A stretch of 64,000 nucleotides of DNA, taken from positions 1,364,001 through 1,428,000 of the forward strand of contig NZ_CP009631.1 in the NCBI RefSeq assembly GCF_000959445.1, in the 5' to 3' direction. The notes beneath the pieces are model-generated. The model was not told the origin of the DNA. It made no database searches and saw only the letters and a program-made list of their open reading frames with translations. Every line of letters begins with the position of its first letter. The stretch's first letter is position 1. The translations under genes and the position numbers were made by a program. Of this stretch, positions 47,223 to 54,885 are shown in pieces. Source of the stretch: Burkholderia vietnamiensis LMG 10929 (GTDB taxonomy: Bacteria > Pseudomonadota > Gammaproteobacteria > Burkholderiales > Burkholderiaceae).

Positions 47223-48071
47223 ATGCTCGAACTCATTTCTTCGCATGCTTGCCACTGCGGCGAGCAACGCTTCTATCGCCACGATTCGAAGGCGATCGGC
47301 CTGCCGATGAAGTTCTCGGTGTACCTGCCGCGCCAGGCGTCGCACGGTCGCGTGCCGGCGCTGTTCTACCTCGCCGGGCTCACGTGCACCGACGAGACCT
47401 TCGCGATCAAGGCCGGCGCGCAGCAGTACGCGGCCCAGTACGGGCTGGCGCTCGTGATGCCCGATACGAGCCCGCGCGGCGCGGGCGTGCCGGGCGAGAC
47501 CGACGCGTGGGATTTCGGCGTCGGCGCGGGCTTCTACGTCGATGCGACGCAGGCGCCGTGGTCGACCCATTACCGGATGGAGTCGTACGTGACCGACGAG
47601 CTGCGCGCGCTGGTCGCGGCCGAGCTGCCGATCGACGGCACGCGGCTCGGGATCTTCGGCCATTCGATGGGCGGGCACGGCGCGCTGACGCTCGCGCTGC
47701 GTCATCCGGGCCTGTACCGGTCGGTGTCGGCGTTCGCGCCGATCGCCGCGCCGTCGCGTTGCTCGTGGGGCGAGAAGGCGTTTACCGGCTATCTCGGCGC
47801 CGATCGCGAAGCGTGGAAGCAGCATGACGCGAGCGAACTGGTCGCGCGCGCGGATGCGCCGAAGTTCGACGAAGGCATCCTGATCGATCAGGGGCTGGCC
47901 GATCAGTTCCTCGCGAACCAGCTGAACCCCGACGTGTTCGAAGCCGCGTGCGAGAAGGCCGGTCAGCCGCTGACGCTGCGCCGCCATCCCGGCTACGATC
48001 ACGGCTACTACTTCATCTCGACGTTCATCGCCGATCACATCGCGCATCATGCGCGCGTGCTGAATCCGTGA
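47223..48071 (+). CDS. fghA: S-formylglutathione hydrolase
   Basis: This 282-residue esterase-D family enzyme hydrolyses S-formylglutathione to formate and glutathione, the second step of glutathione-dependent formaldehyde detoxification. Motifs are FYLAGLTCTDETFAIKAG, PDTSPRGAGVPGETDAWDFG, the nucleophile in IFGHSMGGHGALT, and the His of HPGYDHGYYFISTFI. The partner alcohol dehydrogenase (AdhC/FrmA) is usually adjacent but is not in this window on either side. A converging terminator hairpin follows. Confidence 0.94.
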   Translation: MLELISSHACHCGEQRFYRHDSKAIGLPMKFSVYLPRQASHGRVPALFYLAGLTCTDETFAIKAGAQQYAAQYGLALVMPDTSPRGAGVPGETDAWDFGVGAGFYVDATQAPWSTHYRMESYVTDELRALVAAELPIDGTRLGIFGHSMGGHGALTLALRHPGLYRSVSAFAPIAAPSRCSWGEKAFTGYLGADREAWKQHDASELVARADAPKFDEGILIDQGLADQFLANQLNPDVFEAACEKAGQPLTLRRHPGYDHGYYFISTFIADHIAHHARVLNP

Positions 48072-48130
48072 GCTTCGTCCCCGCTGCGTGACCTGCGGCG
48101 CGCGCCGCACGTCGCGCGCGCATGCCGCAT

Positions 48131-48167
48131 AAGAAAACGCCGGCATGCGCGACGGCAAGCCGGCGTT
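48131..48167 (-). terminator. terminator of the znu operon
   Basis: A 9-bp stem (48136-48144 with 48159-48167) is followed on the minus strand by TTTTCTT (complement of 48131-48137 region). It lies 22 bases beyond the znuB stop. Confidence 0.6.
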
Positions 48168-48188
48168 GCGCGCCTCGTCGCGCGACGC

Positions 48189-48971
48189 TCAATGCCGCCG
48201 CAGCAGGCTCGCGCCGTACACGAGCGCGGACAGGGCCGTGATCCAGAAGCTCGTCGGCCAGTCGGTGTAATACGCGAGCGCGATGCCGACCCACGCTTCG
48301 AACAGCGCGAACAGCGCGGCGAGCAGCACGCCGGTCGACAGCCGCGTCGACAGGTTCTGCGCGGCCGCCGCCGGCCCGACCAGCAGCGTGAACACCAGCA
48401 GCACGCCGACGATCTGCGTCGCCGCCGCCACCGCCAGCGCACACACCGCGAGGAACAGCACCGACACCGTGCGCAGCGATACGCCCTTCGCTTCGGCGAG
48501 TTCCGGCTGCAGCGACGCGAACAGCAACGGCCGCGCGATCAGCGCCAGCGCGACGAGGCTCACCGCGCCGATGCCGGCGAGCGCCGCGAGCGTGTCGCGG
48601 CTGACCGCCAGCACGTTGCCGAACAGCAGCGCGGTGACCTGCGTCGCGAACGACGTGTAGAAATGCAGGAACAGCAAGCCGAAGCCGAGCGCGCCCGACA
48701 GGATCACGCCGATCGCGACGTCGCGGCCCGCGAGCCGTTCGCCGAGCGCGCCCATCCCGATGCCGGCCGCGAGCGTGAAGCCGACCATCCCCCAGATCGG
48801 CGAAATGCCGAGCAGCACCGCGCCGGTCGCGCCGGTGAAGCCGACGTGCGACAGCGCGTGGCCCGCGAAGGTTTGTCCGCGCAGCACGAGGAAGTAGCCG
48901 ACGATGCCCGCGAGCACCGCGACGATCCCCGCCGCGGCGAACGCGTTGATCATGAAATCGTATTCAAACAT
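48189..48971 (-). CDS. znuB: zinc ABC transporter permease ZnuB
   Basis: This 260-residue ABC-3 family permease has about 8 helices. Family motifs are FFLVLRGQTFAGHALSHVGFTGATGA-like (RGQTFAGHALSHVGF) and AKGVSLRTVSVLFLAVCALAVAAATQIVGVLLVF. The ATG at 48971 overlaps the znuC stop by 8 bases (ATGTTTGA), so the two are coupled; a longer start at 49043 would overlap znuC by 80 bases and is not needed. It is last in the zur-znuACB operon and is followed by a terminator. Confidence 0.9.
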   Translation of the reverse strand: MFEYDFMINAFAAAGIVAVLAGIVGYFLVLRGQTFAGHALSHVGFTGATGAVLLGISPIWGMVGFTLAAGIGMGALGERLAGRDVAIGVILSGALGFGLLFLHFYTSFATQVTALLFGNVLAVSRDTLAALAGIGAVSLVALALIARPLLFASLQPELAEAKGVSLRTVSVLFLAVCALAVAAATQIVGVLLVFTLLVGPAAAAQNLSTRLSTGVLLAALFALFEAWVGIALAYYTDWPTSFWITALSALVYGASLLRRH

Positions 48972-49851
48972 CGTGCGAATGCCCGGGATGAGCGTGTCCG
49001 TGGTGTTGATGAGCATGTGCGCCGCCGCCGTGCGCGTGGCCATCGTCGTGCTCGTGTTCGTGGTCGTGCTTTTCGATCTCGACGTCGCCCGACATCACGA
49101 AGATCTTGCCGTTCACGCGCATCACGTCGATCGGCGAACCGTACAGGCGCGACAGCACCGGCTTCGTGATCACCTCGTCGACGGTGCCGAGCGCCGCGAC
49201 GCCGTTGCCGAGATACAGCACGCGGTCGAGCGCGTTCAGCAGCGGATTCAGTTCGTGCGCGGAGAACAGCACGGTGATGCCGAGCTCGCGCTGCACGGTG
49301 CGCACCAGTTCGACGACGCCGCGCTGATGGTTCGGGTCGAGGCTGATCAGCGGCTCGTCGAGCAGCAGCAGCTTCGGATTGCCGAGCAGGCATTGCGCGA
49401 GCAGCAGCCGCTGCCGCTCGCCGCCCGACAGCTCGGACAGCGGCCGGCGCGCGAGCGTGGTCGCGCCGACCAGCTCGAGCACGCGGTCGACGTCGCGCCG
49501 CGTCGCGGCGCTCGTATGCGGCAGCCCCCAGCGGTGGCCGTCGGCCGCCATCGCGACGAAGTCGTAGCCGCGCATCCGGCGATTCGCGAGGCCGCTCCTG
49601 ATCTGCGGCATGTAGCCGATCGACGCGTTGCCGCGCGCGAGCGCCACGCCGCCGACCGACAGCGTGCCGCCGCTGAGCGGCACGAGGCCGAGCACCGCGC
49701 GCATCAGCGTCGTCTTGCCCGCGCCGTTCGGGCCGAGCACGCCGACGAATTCGCCGGCTTCGATCGAGAAGCTGACGTCGCGCAGGATCGTGCGTCCGCC
49801 GAGTTCGAGCGTGACGCCCTCGAGTGCGAGTGCGGGGGGAGTGGCGTTCAT
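48964..49851 (-). CDS. znuC: zinc ABC transporter ATP-binding protein with His-rich tail
   Basis: This 295-residue ATPase has Walker A GPNGAGKTT, signature LSGGERQR, Walker B LLLLDEPLISLD, and a His switch in SAHEL. The C-terminus after about residue 260 is a His/Asp/Glu/Gly-rich segment (clusters such as HDHEHEHDD and HAHQHHGHAH), with at least a dozen His; this is a probable metal-binding or sensing tail. The ATG at 49851 is used instead of the longer frame to 49902. It is 13 bases downstream of znuA. Confidence 0.9.
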   Translation of the reverse strand: MNATPPALALEGVTLELGGRTILRDVSFSIEAGEFVGVLGPNGAGKTTLMRAVLGLVPLSGGTLSVGGVALARGNASIGYMPQIRSGLANRRMRGYDFVAMAADGHRWGLPHTSAATRRDVDRVLELVGATTLARRPLSELSGGERQRLLLAQCLLGNPKLLLLDEPLISLDPNHQRGVVELVRTVQRELGITVLFSAHELNPLLNALDRVLYLGNGVAALGTVDEVITKPVLSRLYGSPIDVMRVNGKIFVMSGDVEIEKHDHEHEHDDGHAHGGGAHAHQHHGHAHPGHSHDV

Positions 49852-49864
49852 GGCGCGATCGCGA

Positions 49865-50779
49865 TCATTGCTTGCCGGCGGCCAGCGCAGCCGCGAGCGC
49901 ATCGAGCTGGCCGGCCATCCATTGCTGGAACGTCTTGCCGGCCGGCTGCGTCTCGGTGACGCTCACGGTCGGCACGCCGCCGTCGCGCGCGAGCTTGAGC
50001 AGGCGCTTGGTCATCGGCGCTTCGGCCTGGCTGTTGTAGATCAGCACGCGCACCTGCCGCTTGCGCAGGTCGTTCTCGAACGCGGCGACGTCCTGCGCGC
50101 TCGCCTCGGTGTCGTTCATCGTCGCGAGCTGGAAGCGCTGGTTGCGCATGTCGAGGCCGATCGCATCCGACATGTAGCCGAACACCGGCTCGGTGGCCGT
50201 CACCGGCACGCCGTGGTACTGCGCGCGCAGCGCGGCGACCTTCGCGTCGATCGGCTGCAGCGACGCGACGAACTTCTGCAGGTTCGCGTCGTAGTCCGCC
50301 TTGTGCGCCGGATCGGCGCGGCCGAGCTCGGCCGCGAGCGCACGCGCGGCGGCCGGCATCGTCGCCGGCGCGTACCACAGGTGCGGGTTGTCGCCGGCCT
50401 TCTTGCCGACCAGATCGGCGACGACGATCGTCGCGCGCCGCGCCTGCGTCGAAGCACCAAGCAGCTTGGCCATCCACGGGTCGTAGTTCGCGCCGTTGTA
50501 GATGACGATCTGCGCGTGCTGCAGCGCGCGCGCCGTCTTCGGGCTCGCTTCGAACAGGTGCGGATCCTGGTCGGGATTGCTGAGGATGCTCGTGACCGCG
50601 ACGTGGCGGCCGCCGATCTGCGACGCGACGTCGCCATAGAAATTTTCGGCGGCGACGACGTTGACGGTCGCGCTCTGTGCGAGCGCGGGCGTGGCGATCG
50701 ACAGCGCGGCGGCGGCCACACCGAGCAGACGGACAAGCGACCGGGCGCGCCGCGGCGCGCGCTTCAGGGCAATGAACAT
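49865..50779 (-). CDS. znuA: zinc ABC transporter substrate-binding protein
   Basis: This 304-residue periplasmic protein of the cluster A-I (TroA/ZnuA) family has a signal peptide (cleavage after ATPALAQ). Metal-ligand segments are AAENFYGDVASQIGG, LSNPDQDPHLFE (His), GDNPHLWYA (His) and VSVTETQPAGKTFQQWM. The variable His-rich loop of many ZnuA proteins, normally before the second ligand, is missing here. The gene is first after zur in the same direction (48-base gap). Confidence 0.9.
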   Translation of the reverse strand: MFIALKRAPRRARSLVRLLGVAAAALSIATPALAQSATVNVVAAENFYGDVASQIGGRHVAVTSILSNPDQDPHLFEASPKTARALQHAQIVIYNGANYDPWMAKLLGASTQARRATIVVADLVGKKAGDNPHLWYAPATMPAAARALAAELGRADPAHKADYDANLQKFVASLQPIDAKVAALRAQYHGVPVTATEPVFGYMSDAIGLDMRNQRFQLATMNDTEASAQDVAAFENDLRKRQVRVLIYNSQAEAPMTKRLLKLARDGGVPTVSVTETQPAGKTFQQWMAGQLDALAAALAAGKQ

Positions 50780-50827
50780 GAAACTCCTCGTAGGAAGGGG
50801 CGGCGCTGCACGCCGCCCGATGCGGGA

Positions 50828-51289
50828 TCAGCGTGACGCGGGCTTGCCCTTGCAGTGCCCGCACAGGCCGTTCAGCTCGACGACCTGGTGATGGACTTCA
50901 AAACCGTGCGCCGGCGCGCTCGCGGACAGCTGCTTCGCGAGGTCGCTGCCCGGAATTTCGACGGTTTCGCCGCAGGAATCGCAGATCAGGAACTGGCCTT
51001 CGTGCGGCACGCCGATCTCGCAGCACGCGAAGAACGCGTTCTTCGATTCGATCCGATGGATGAAGCCGTGCTCGACGAGGAAATCCAGCGCGCGATAGAC
51101 GGTGGTCGGCGGGACGCGGCCGCGCTGCGGCTCGAGCTCCGCGAGCAGGTCGTACGCGCCGATCGGCCGCTGCGCGGCCAGCACGCGTTCGTAGACCTGA
51201 CGGCGCAGCGGCGTCCACGCGAGCCCGTGCTCGGTGGCGAATGCGTCGGCCCGGGACAGGCGGGCGTCGATGGGCGTTGAGGTAGCCAT
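50828..51289 (-). CDS. zur: zinc uptake regulator Zur (Fur family)
   Basis: This 153-residue Fur-family repressor has a winged helix (residues 25-85: LTPLRRQVYERVLAAQRPIGAYDLLAEL, PPTTVYRALDFLVEHGFIHRIES) and a dimer/zinc domain with FACCEIG, ICDSCGE and LCGHCKG cysteine pairs. It represses zinc uptake when zinc is plentiful. Its place at the head of znuACB, with a palindrome in the promoter, suggests autoregulation. Confidence 0.92.
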   Translation of the reverse strand: MATSTPIDARLSRADAFATEHGLAWTPLRRQVYERVLAAQRPIGAYDLLAELEPQRGRVPPTTVYRALDFLVEHGFIHRIESKNAFFACCEIGVPHEGQFLICDSCGETVEIPGSDLAKQLSASAPAHGFEVHHQVVELNGLCGHCKGKPASR

Positions 51290-51319
51290 GGCAGCAAGCA
51301 GGCAAGGTGACGGAGTACC

Positions 51320-51339
51320 GAGATGATATAACGTATCTC
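51320..51339 (-). promoter_or_regulatory. candidate Zur operator upstream of zur-znuACB
   Basis: GAGATGATATAACGTATCTC is an A/T-rich imperfect palindrome with GAGAT/ATCTC ends, 31 bases upstream of the zur start, in otherwise G+C-rich DNA. The TATA-rich centre could contain the -10 element (TATATC or TTATAT on the minus strand). Similar dyads with ATA..TAT cores are the known Zur targets. Confidence 0.55.
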
Positions 51340-51616
51340 GCCGGTTTGCACCGCTCTTGCGGCGTCGCCGATGCGCGCCGCCGCACGCGCCCCGCCTCAG
51401 CCGCGCTGCACCGAACCCGCGCGCCTTTGCCGGACGGGCATGGACGGCCGCCGCCGTGCATCGGCGTGCCGCAGCGCATCATCGAAAGCCGCCGCGTCGC
51501 CTTGACAGCGCGAATCGCGTATCCGATCATTCGACCACAAACAGAGCAATTGATCGGCTGGCGAGCGTTCGCTCACCTCACGGCCCTCATGCAGCAGAAC
51601 GAACCGGAGACACCCA

Positions 51617-52393
51617 GTGAGACTGGAACAGAAGGTCGCGGTCCTGACGGGCGCGGCAAGCGGCATCGGCGAGGCGGTCGCGCAACGCTATCTGGACGAG
51701 GGCGCGCGCTGCGTGCTGGTGGATCTGAAGCCGGCCAGCGGCTCGCTCGCGCGGTTGATCGAAGCGCATCCGGGCCGCGCGGCGGCCGTCACCGCGGACG
51801 TCACGCGGCGTGACGACATCGAGCGCATCGTCGCCACCGCGGTGGAGCGCTTCGGCGGCGTCGACATCCTCTTCAACAACGCGGCGCTGTTCGACATGCG
51901 TCCGCTCCTCGACGAATCGTGGGACGTGTTCGACCGGCTGTTCGCGGTCAACGTGAAAGGGCTGTTCTTCCTGATGCAGGCCGTCGCGCAGCGAATGGTC
52001 GAGCAGGGCCGCGGCGGCAAGATCATCAACATGTCGTCGCAGGCCGGGCGTCGCGGCGAGGCGCTCGTGTCGCACTACTGCGCGACCAAGGCGGCCGTGA
52101 TCAGCTATACGCAATCGGCCGCGCTCGCGCTCGCGCCGCACCGGATCAACGTGAACGGCATCGCGCCGGGCGTGGTCGACACGCCGATGTGGGAGCAGGT
52201 CGACGCGCTCTTCGCACGCTACGAAAACCGCCCGCTCGGCGAGAAGAAGCGGCTCGTCGGCGAAGCGGTGCCGCTCGGCCGCATGGGCGTGCCGGGCGAC
52301 CTGACGGGCGCCGCGCTGTTCCTCGCGTCGGCCGACGCCGACTACATCACCGCCCAGACGCTGAACGTCGACGGCGGCAACTGGATGAGCTGA
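51617..52393 (+). CDS. smoS: short-chain polyol dehydrogenase (sorbitol/galactitol type)
   Basis: This 258-residue SDR starts with GTG at 51617. NAD-binding TGAASGIGEA at 11-20, NNAA at 87-90, the catalytic Ser (NMSSQAG), Tyr154 and Lys158 (YCATKAA), and the end LNVDGGNWMS resemble the SmoS-type sorbitol dehydrogenase. It oxidises D-sorbitol to fructose; SmoS is also known to act on galactitol, giving D-tagatose, which fits the GatZ and kinase genes that follow. First gene of the polyol operon. Confidence 0.85.
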   Translation: MRLEQKVAVLTGAASGIGEAVAQRYLDEGARCVLVDLKPASGSLARLIEAHPGRAAAVTADVTRRDDIERIVATAVERFGGVDILFNNAALFDMRPLLDESWDVFDRLFAVNVKGLFFLMQAVAQRMVEQGRGGKIINMSSQAGRRGEALVSHYCATKAAVISYTQSAALALAPHRINVNGIAPGVVDTPMWEQVDALFARYENRPLGEKKRLVGEAVPLGRMGVPGDLTGAALFLASADADYITAQTLNVDGGNWMS

Positions 52394-52462
52394 CATGCCG
52401 CCGCTCGCACGCGCCAGCCTGACGCAGCCGCCGCACGCGGCCGCCGTCGCACGAGGGCCTGC

Positions 52463-53422
52463 ATGATGGCCGAGATCGTGATCGTCGGCGAACTGCTCGC
52501 CGAATTCGTCGCGCTCGAACGCGGTCAGGGCTTCGACGCACCGGGCCTGTTCGCCGGCCCGTTCCCGAGCGGCGCGCCGGCGATCTTCGCCGACCAGGCC
52601 GCGCGGCTCGGCGCTCGCGTCGCCTATGCGGGCTGCGTCGGGCGCGACGCGTTCGGCGATGCGATCGTCGCGCGGCTCGAGCGCGACGGCGTCGACGTCG
52701 CGCGCATCCGCCGCGTCGAGCGCCCGACCGGCACCGCGTTCGTCGCGTATCGGGACGACGGCTCGCGCAGCTTCGTGTTCAATCTGGCGACCAGCGCGGC
52801 CGCCTGCCTCGACGCCGGCGACGTCGATGCCGCGATGTTCGACGGCTGCCGCTACTTCCACGTGATGGGCTCGTCGCTGACGAGCGAGGCGGCGATCGCG
52901 GCGGTGCAGCGCGGGGTGATCGAGGCGGCGCGCGCGGGCGCGAAGGTGTCGTTCGATCCGAACGTGCGGCCCGAGATGCTGAGCTTCCCGCCGCTGCGCG
53001 CGGCGCTCGACGCGATGCTCGCCGCCTGCCATCTGTTCCTGCCGAGCGACGCCGATCTGCCGTTCTTCTGCGGGCCGCAGCCGGCCGAGCGCGCGATCGC
53101 CGGGCTGCTCGCCACGCATCCGCTGCTCGAGCGCGTCGTGCTCAAGCGCGGCGCGGCCGGCAGCGCCGCATTCGACCGGACGAGCCGCGTCGACGCGCCC
53201 GCGTGGCCCGTCGACGAACTCGATCCGACCGGCGCCGGCGACTGCTTCGGCGGCACGCTGGTCGCGGGCCTCGTCGCCGGCATGCCGACCGACGCCGCGC
53301 TGCGCCGCGCCAACGCGGCCGGCGCGATCGCGGTCACGCGGCGCGGCCCGATGGAGGGCAACAGCGACGCGGCCGAGATCGAGTGGTTCCTGACCGAGCG
53401 GGGTGTCGCATGCCCGGCCTGA
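52463..53422 (+). CDS. PfkB-family sugar kinase, possible tagatose/fructose kinase
   Basis: This 319-residue ribokinase-fold protein has the N-terminal GELLAEFVAL..G..GAPAIFADQAARLGARVAYAG type core and the C-terminal signature DELDPTGAGDCFGGTLVAGL, with catalytic Asp in GAGDCF. It has start codons ATGATG at 52463/52466. Its end overlaps the gatZ-like gene by 13 bases. In this context the substrate is likely the ketohexose made by the dehydrogenase, e.g. D-tagatose to its 6-phosphate; fructose is an alternative. Confidence 0.82.
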   Translation: MMAEIVIVGELLAEFVALERGQGFDAPGLFAGPFPSGAPAIFADQAARLGARVAYAGCVGRDAFGDAIVARLERDGVDVARIRRVERPTGTAFVAYRDDGSRSFVFNLATSAAACLDAGDVDAAMFDGCRYFHVMGSSLTSEAAIAAVQRGVIEAARAGAKVSFDPNVRPEMLSFPPLRAALDAMLAACHLFLPSDADLPFFCGPQPAERAIAGLLATHPLLERVVLKRGAAGSAAFDRTSRVDAPAWPVDELDPTGAGDCFGGTLVAGLVAGMPTDAALRRANAAGAIAVTRRGPMEGNSDAAEIEWFLTERGVACPA

Positions 53423-54768
53423 CGAGCACGGTCGAGCCGCCGCGCACCGCGCACGCGCACACCGTGCTGCGGATGATCTTCGACGCGAATCGCGGCGGCG
53501 CGCAGCGCGGCATCTATTCGGTCTGCAGCGCGCACCGGCTCGTGCTCGAGGCCGCGTGCGAGGCCGCGCGCGCGGACGGCTCGCCGCTGCTGATCGAGGC
53601 GACCTGCAACCAGGTGAACCACGTCGGCGGCTATACGGGGATGACGCCGGGCGATTTCCGGCGCGACGTCGATGCGATCGCGCAACGCTGCGGGCTCGCG
53701 CCGTCGGCGCTGGTGCTCGGCGGCGATCATCTCGGGCCGAATCCGTGGCGGCACCGCCGCGCGGCCGACGCGATGCGCGAGGCGGCTGCGATGGTCGCCG
53801 CATACGTCGAAGCCGGGTTCGAGAAGATCCACCTCGATGCGAGCATGGCGTGCGCGGACGATCCGGCGCGGCTCGACGATCGCACGATCGCCGCGCGCGC
53901 GGCGCAGCTTTGCCGCGCGGCCGAGAGCGCCGCGTCGCGCGCCGGCCTCGCGCCGGTCTACGTGATCGGCACCGAAGTGCCGACGCCCGGCGGCGAGTTG
54001 TCGGCCGACGGCGACGCCGACGGCGCGGCCATCGCACGCATCGCCGTCACGCGCAGCGACAGCATCGGCGCGACGCTCGATGCGCATCGCAGCGCGTTCG
54101 CGGCGGCCGGGCTCGACGACGCATGGACGCGCGTGGTCGCGGTCGTCGCGCAGCCGGGCGTGGACTTCGACGATCGCCACGTGCTCGACTACGACAGCGC
54201 GAAGGCCGCGGCGCTCGGCGCGAGCATCCTGCGCGTGCCGCGCCTCGTGTTCGAAGCGCATTCGACCGACTATCAGACCGAGCACGCGCTCGCCGCGCTC
54301 GTGCGCGATCATTTCGCGGTGTTGAAGGTCGGCCCCGCGCTGACCTTCGCGTTGCGCGAGGCGCTGTTCGCGCTCAGCTTCATCGAGGACGCGCTGATCG
54401 GCGACGTTGCGCTGCGCTCGCGGCTGCGCGACGTGGTCGACGCGGCGATGCGCGCGCAGCCCGAACACTGGGCGCCGTACTACCGCGGCGACGAGGCCGA
54501 GCAGCGGCTCGCGCGTCAGTTCGGCTACAGCGACCGGATCCGCTATTACTGGCTGCAGCCGGCCGTCGCGGCGGCGGTCGAGCAGCTGTTCGACAACCTC
54601 GCGCGCCAGCCGGTGCCCGAGACGCTCGTCGCGCAGTGGCTGCCGGACGTGTACGCGGCGTGCCGCGCGGGCGTGCTCGCGAAGGCGCCGCGCGCGTGGG
54701 TGCGCCACCGGATCCGCGACGTGATCGCGCACTATGCGCGTGCGTGCGGGATGCAGCGGCCGGTGTGA
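53410..54768 (+). CDS. gatZ: GatZ/KbaZ-like protein, candidate D-tagatose-6-phosphate 4-epimerase
   Basis: This 452-residue protein is of the family formerly named the non-catalytic subunit of tagatose-bisphosphate aldolase. Typical segments are NRGGAQRGIYSVCSAHRLVLEAA, EATCNQVNHVGGYTGMTP, VLGGDHLGPNPWRH, FEKIHLDASMACADDP, and EAHSTDYQTEHALAALVRDHFAVLKVGPALTFALREALFAL. No catalytic aldolase partner GatY/KbaY is present nearby. Family members in Agrobacterium have been assigned D-tagatose-6-phosphate 4-epimerase activity (from memory), which would feed fructose-6-phosphate directly into glycolysis. The start at 53410 lies within the kinase gene. Confidence 0.85.
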   Translation: MPGLTSTVEPPRTAHAHTVLRMIFDANRGGAQRGIYSVCSAHRLVLEAACEAARADGSPLLIEATCNQVNHVGGYTGMTPGDFRRDVDAIAQRCGLAPSALVLGGDHLGPNPWRHRRAADAMREAAAMVAAYVEAGFEKIHLDASMACADDPARLDDRTIAARAAQLCRAAESAASRAGLAPVYVIGTEVPTPGGELSADGDADGAAIARIAVTRSDSIGATLDAHRSAFAAAGLDDAWTRVVAVVAQPGVDFDDRHVLDYDSAKAAALGASILRVPRLVFEAHSTDYQTEHALAALVRDHFAVLKVGPALTFALREALFALSFIEDALIGDVALRSRLRDVVDAAMRAQPEHWAPYYRGDEAEQRLARQFGYSDRIRYYWLQPAVAAAVEQLFDNLARQPVPETLVAQWLPDVYAACRAGVLAKAPRAWVRHRIRDVIAHYARACGMQRPV

Positions 54769-54813
54769 CCGGCTGCGAACGAAGCGCAGCACGACGGATA
54801 CAGCAAGACGCAA

Positions 54814-54856
54814 CAACACGCACCACCAACGCAACACGCAACACGCACCACCGACG
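54814..54856 (+). repeat. C/A-rich leader with a near-perfect 18-bp direct repeat
   Basis: Two copies of CAACACGCACCACC[A/G]ACG (54814-54831 and 54839-54856, one mismatch) lie 30-70 bases upstream of the binding-protein start. The region from about 54800 is nearly free of T and likely unstructured in RNA. Confidence 0.8.
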
Positions 54857-54885
54857 ACAGTTCGAACAATCACAGGAGACATGCC

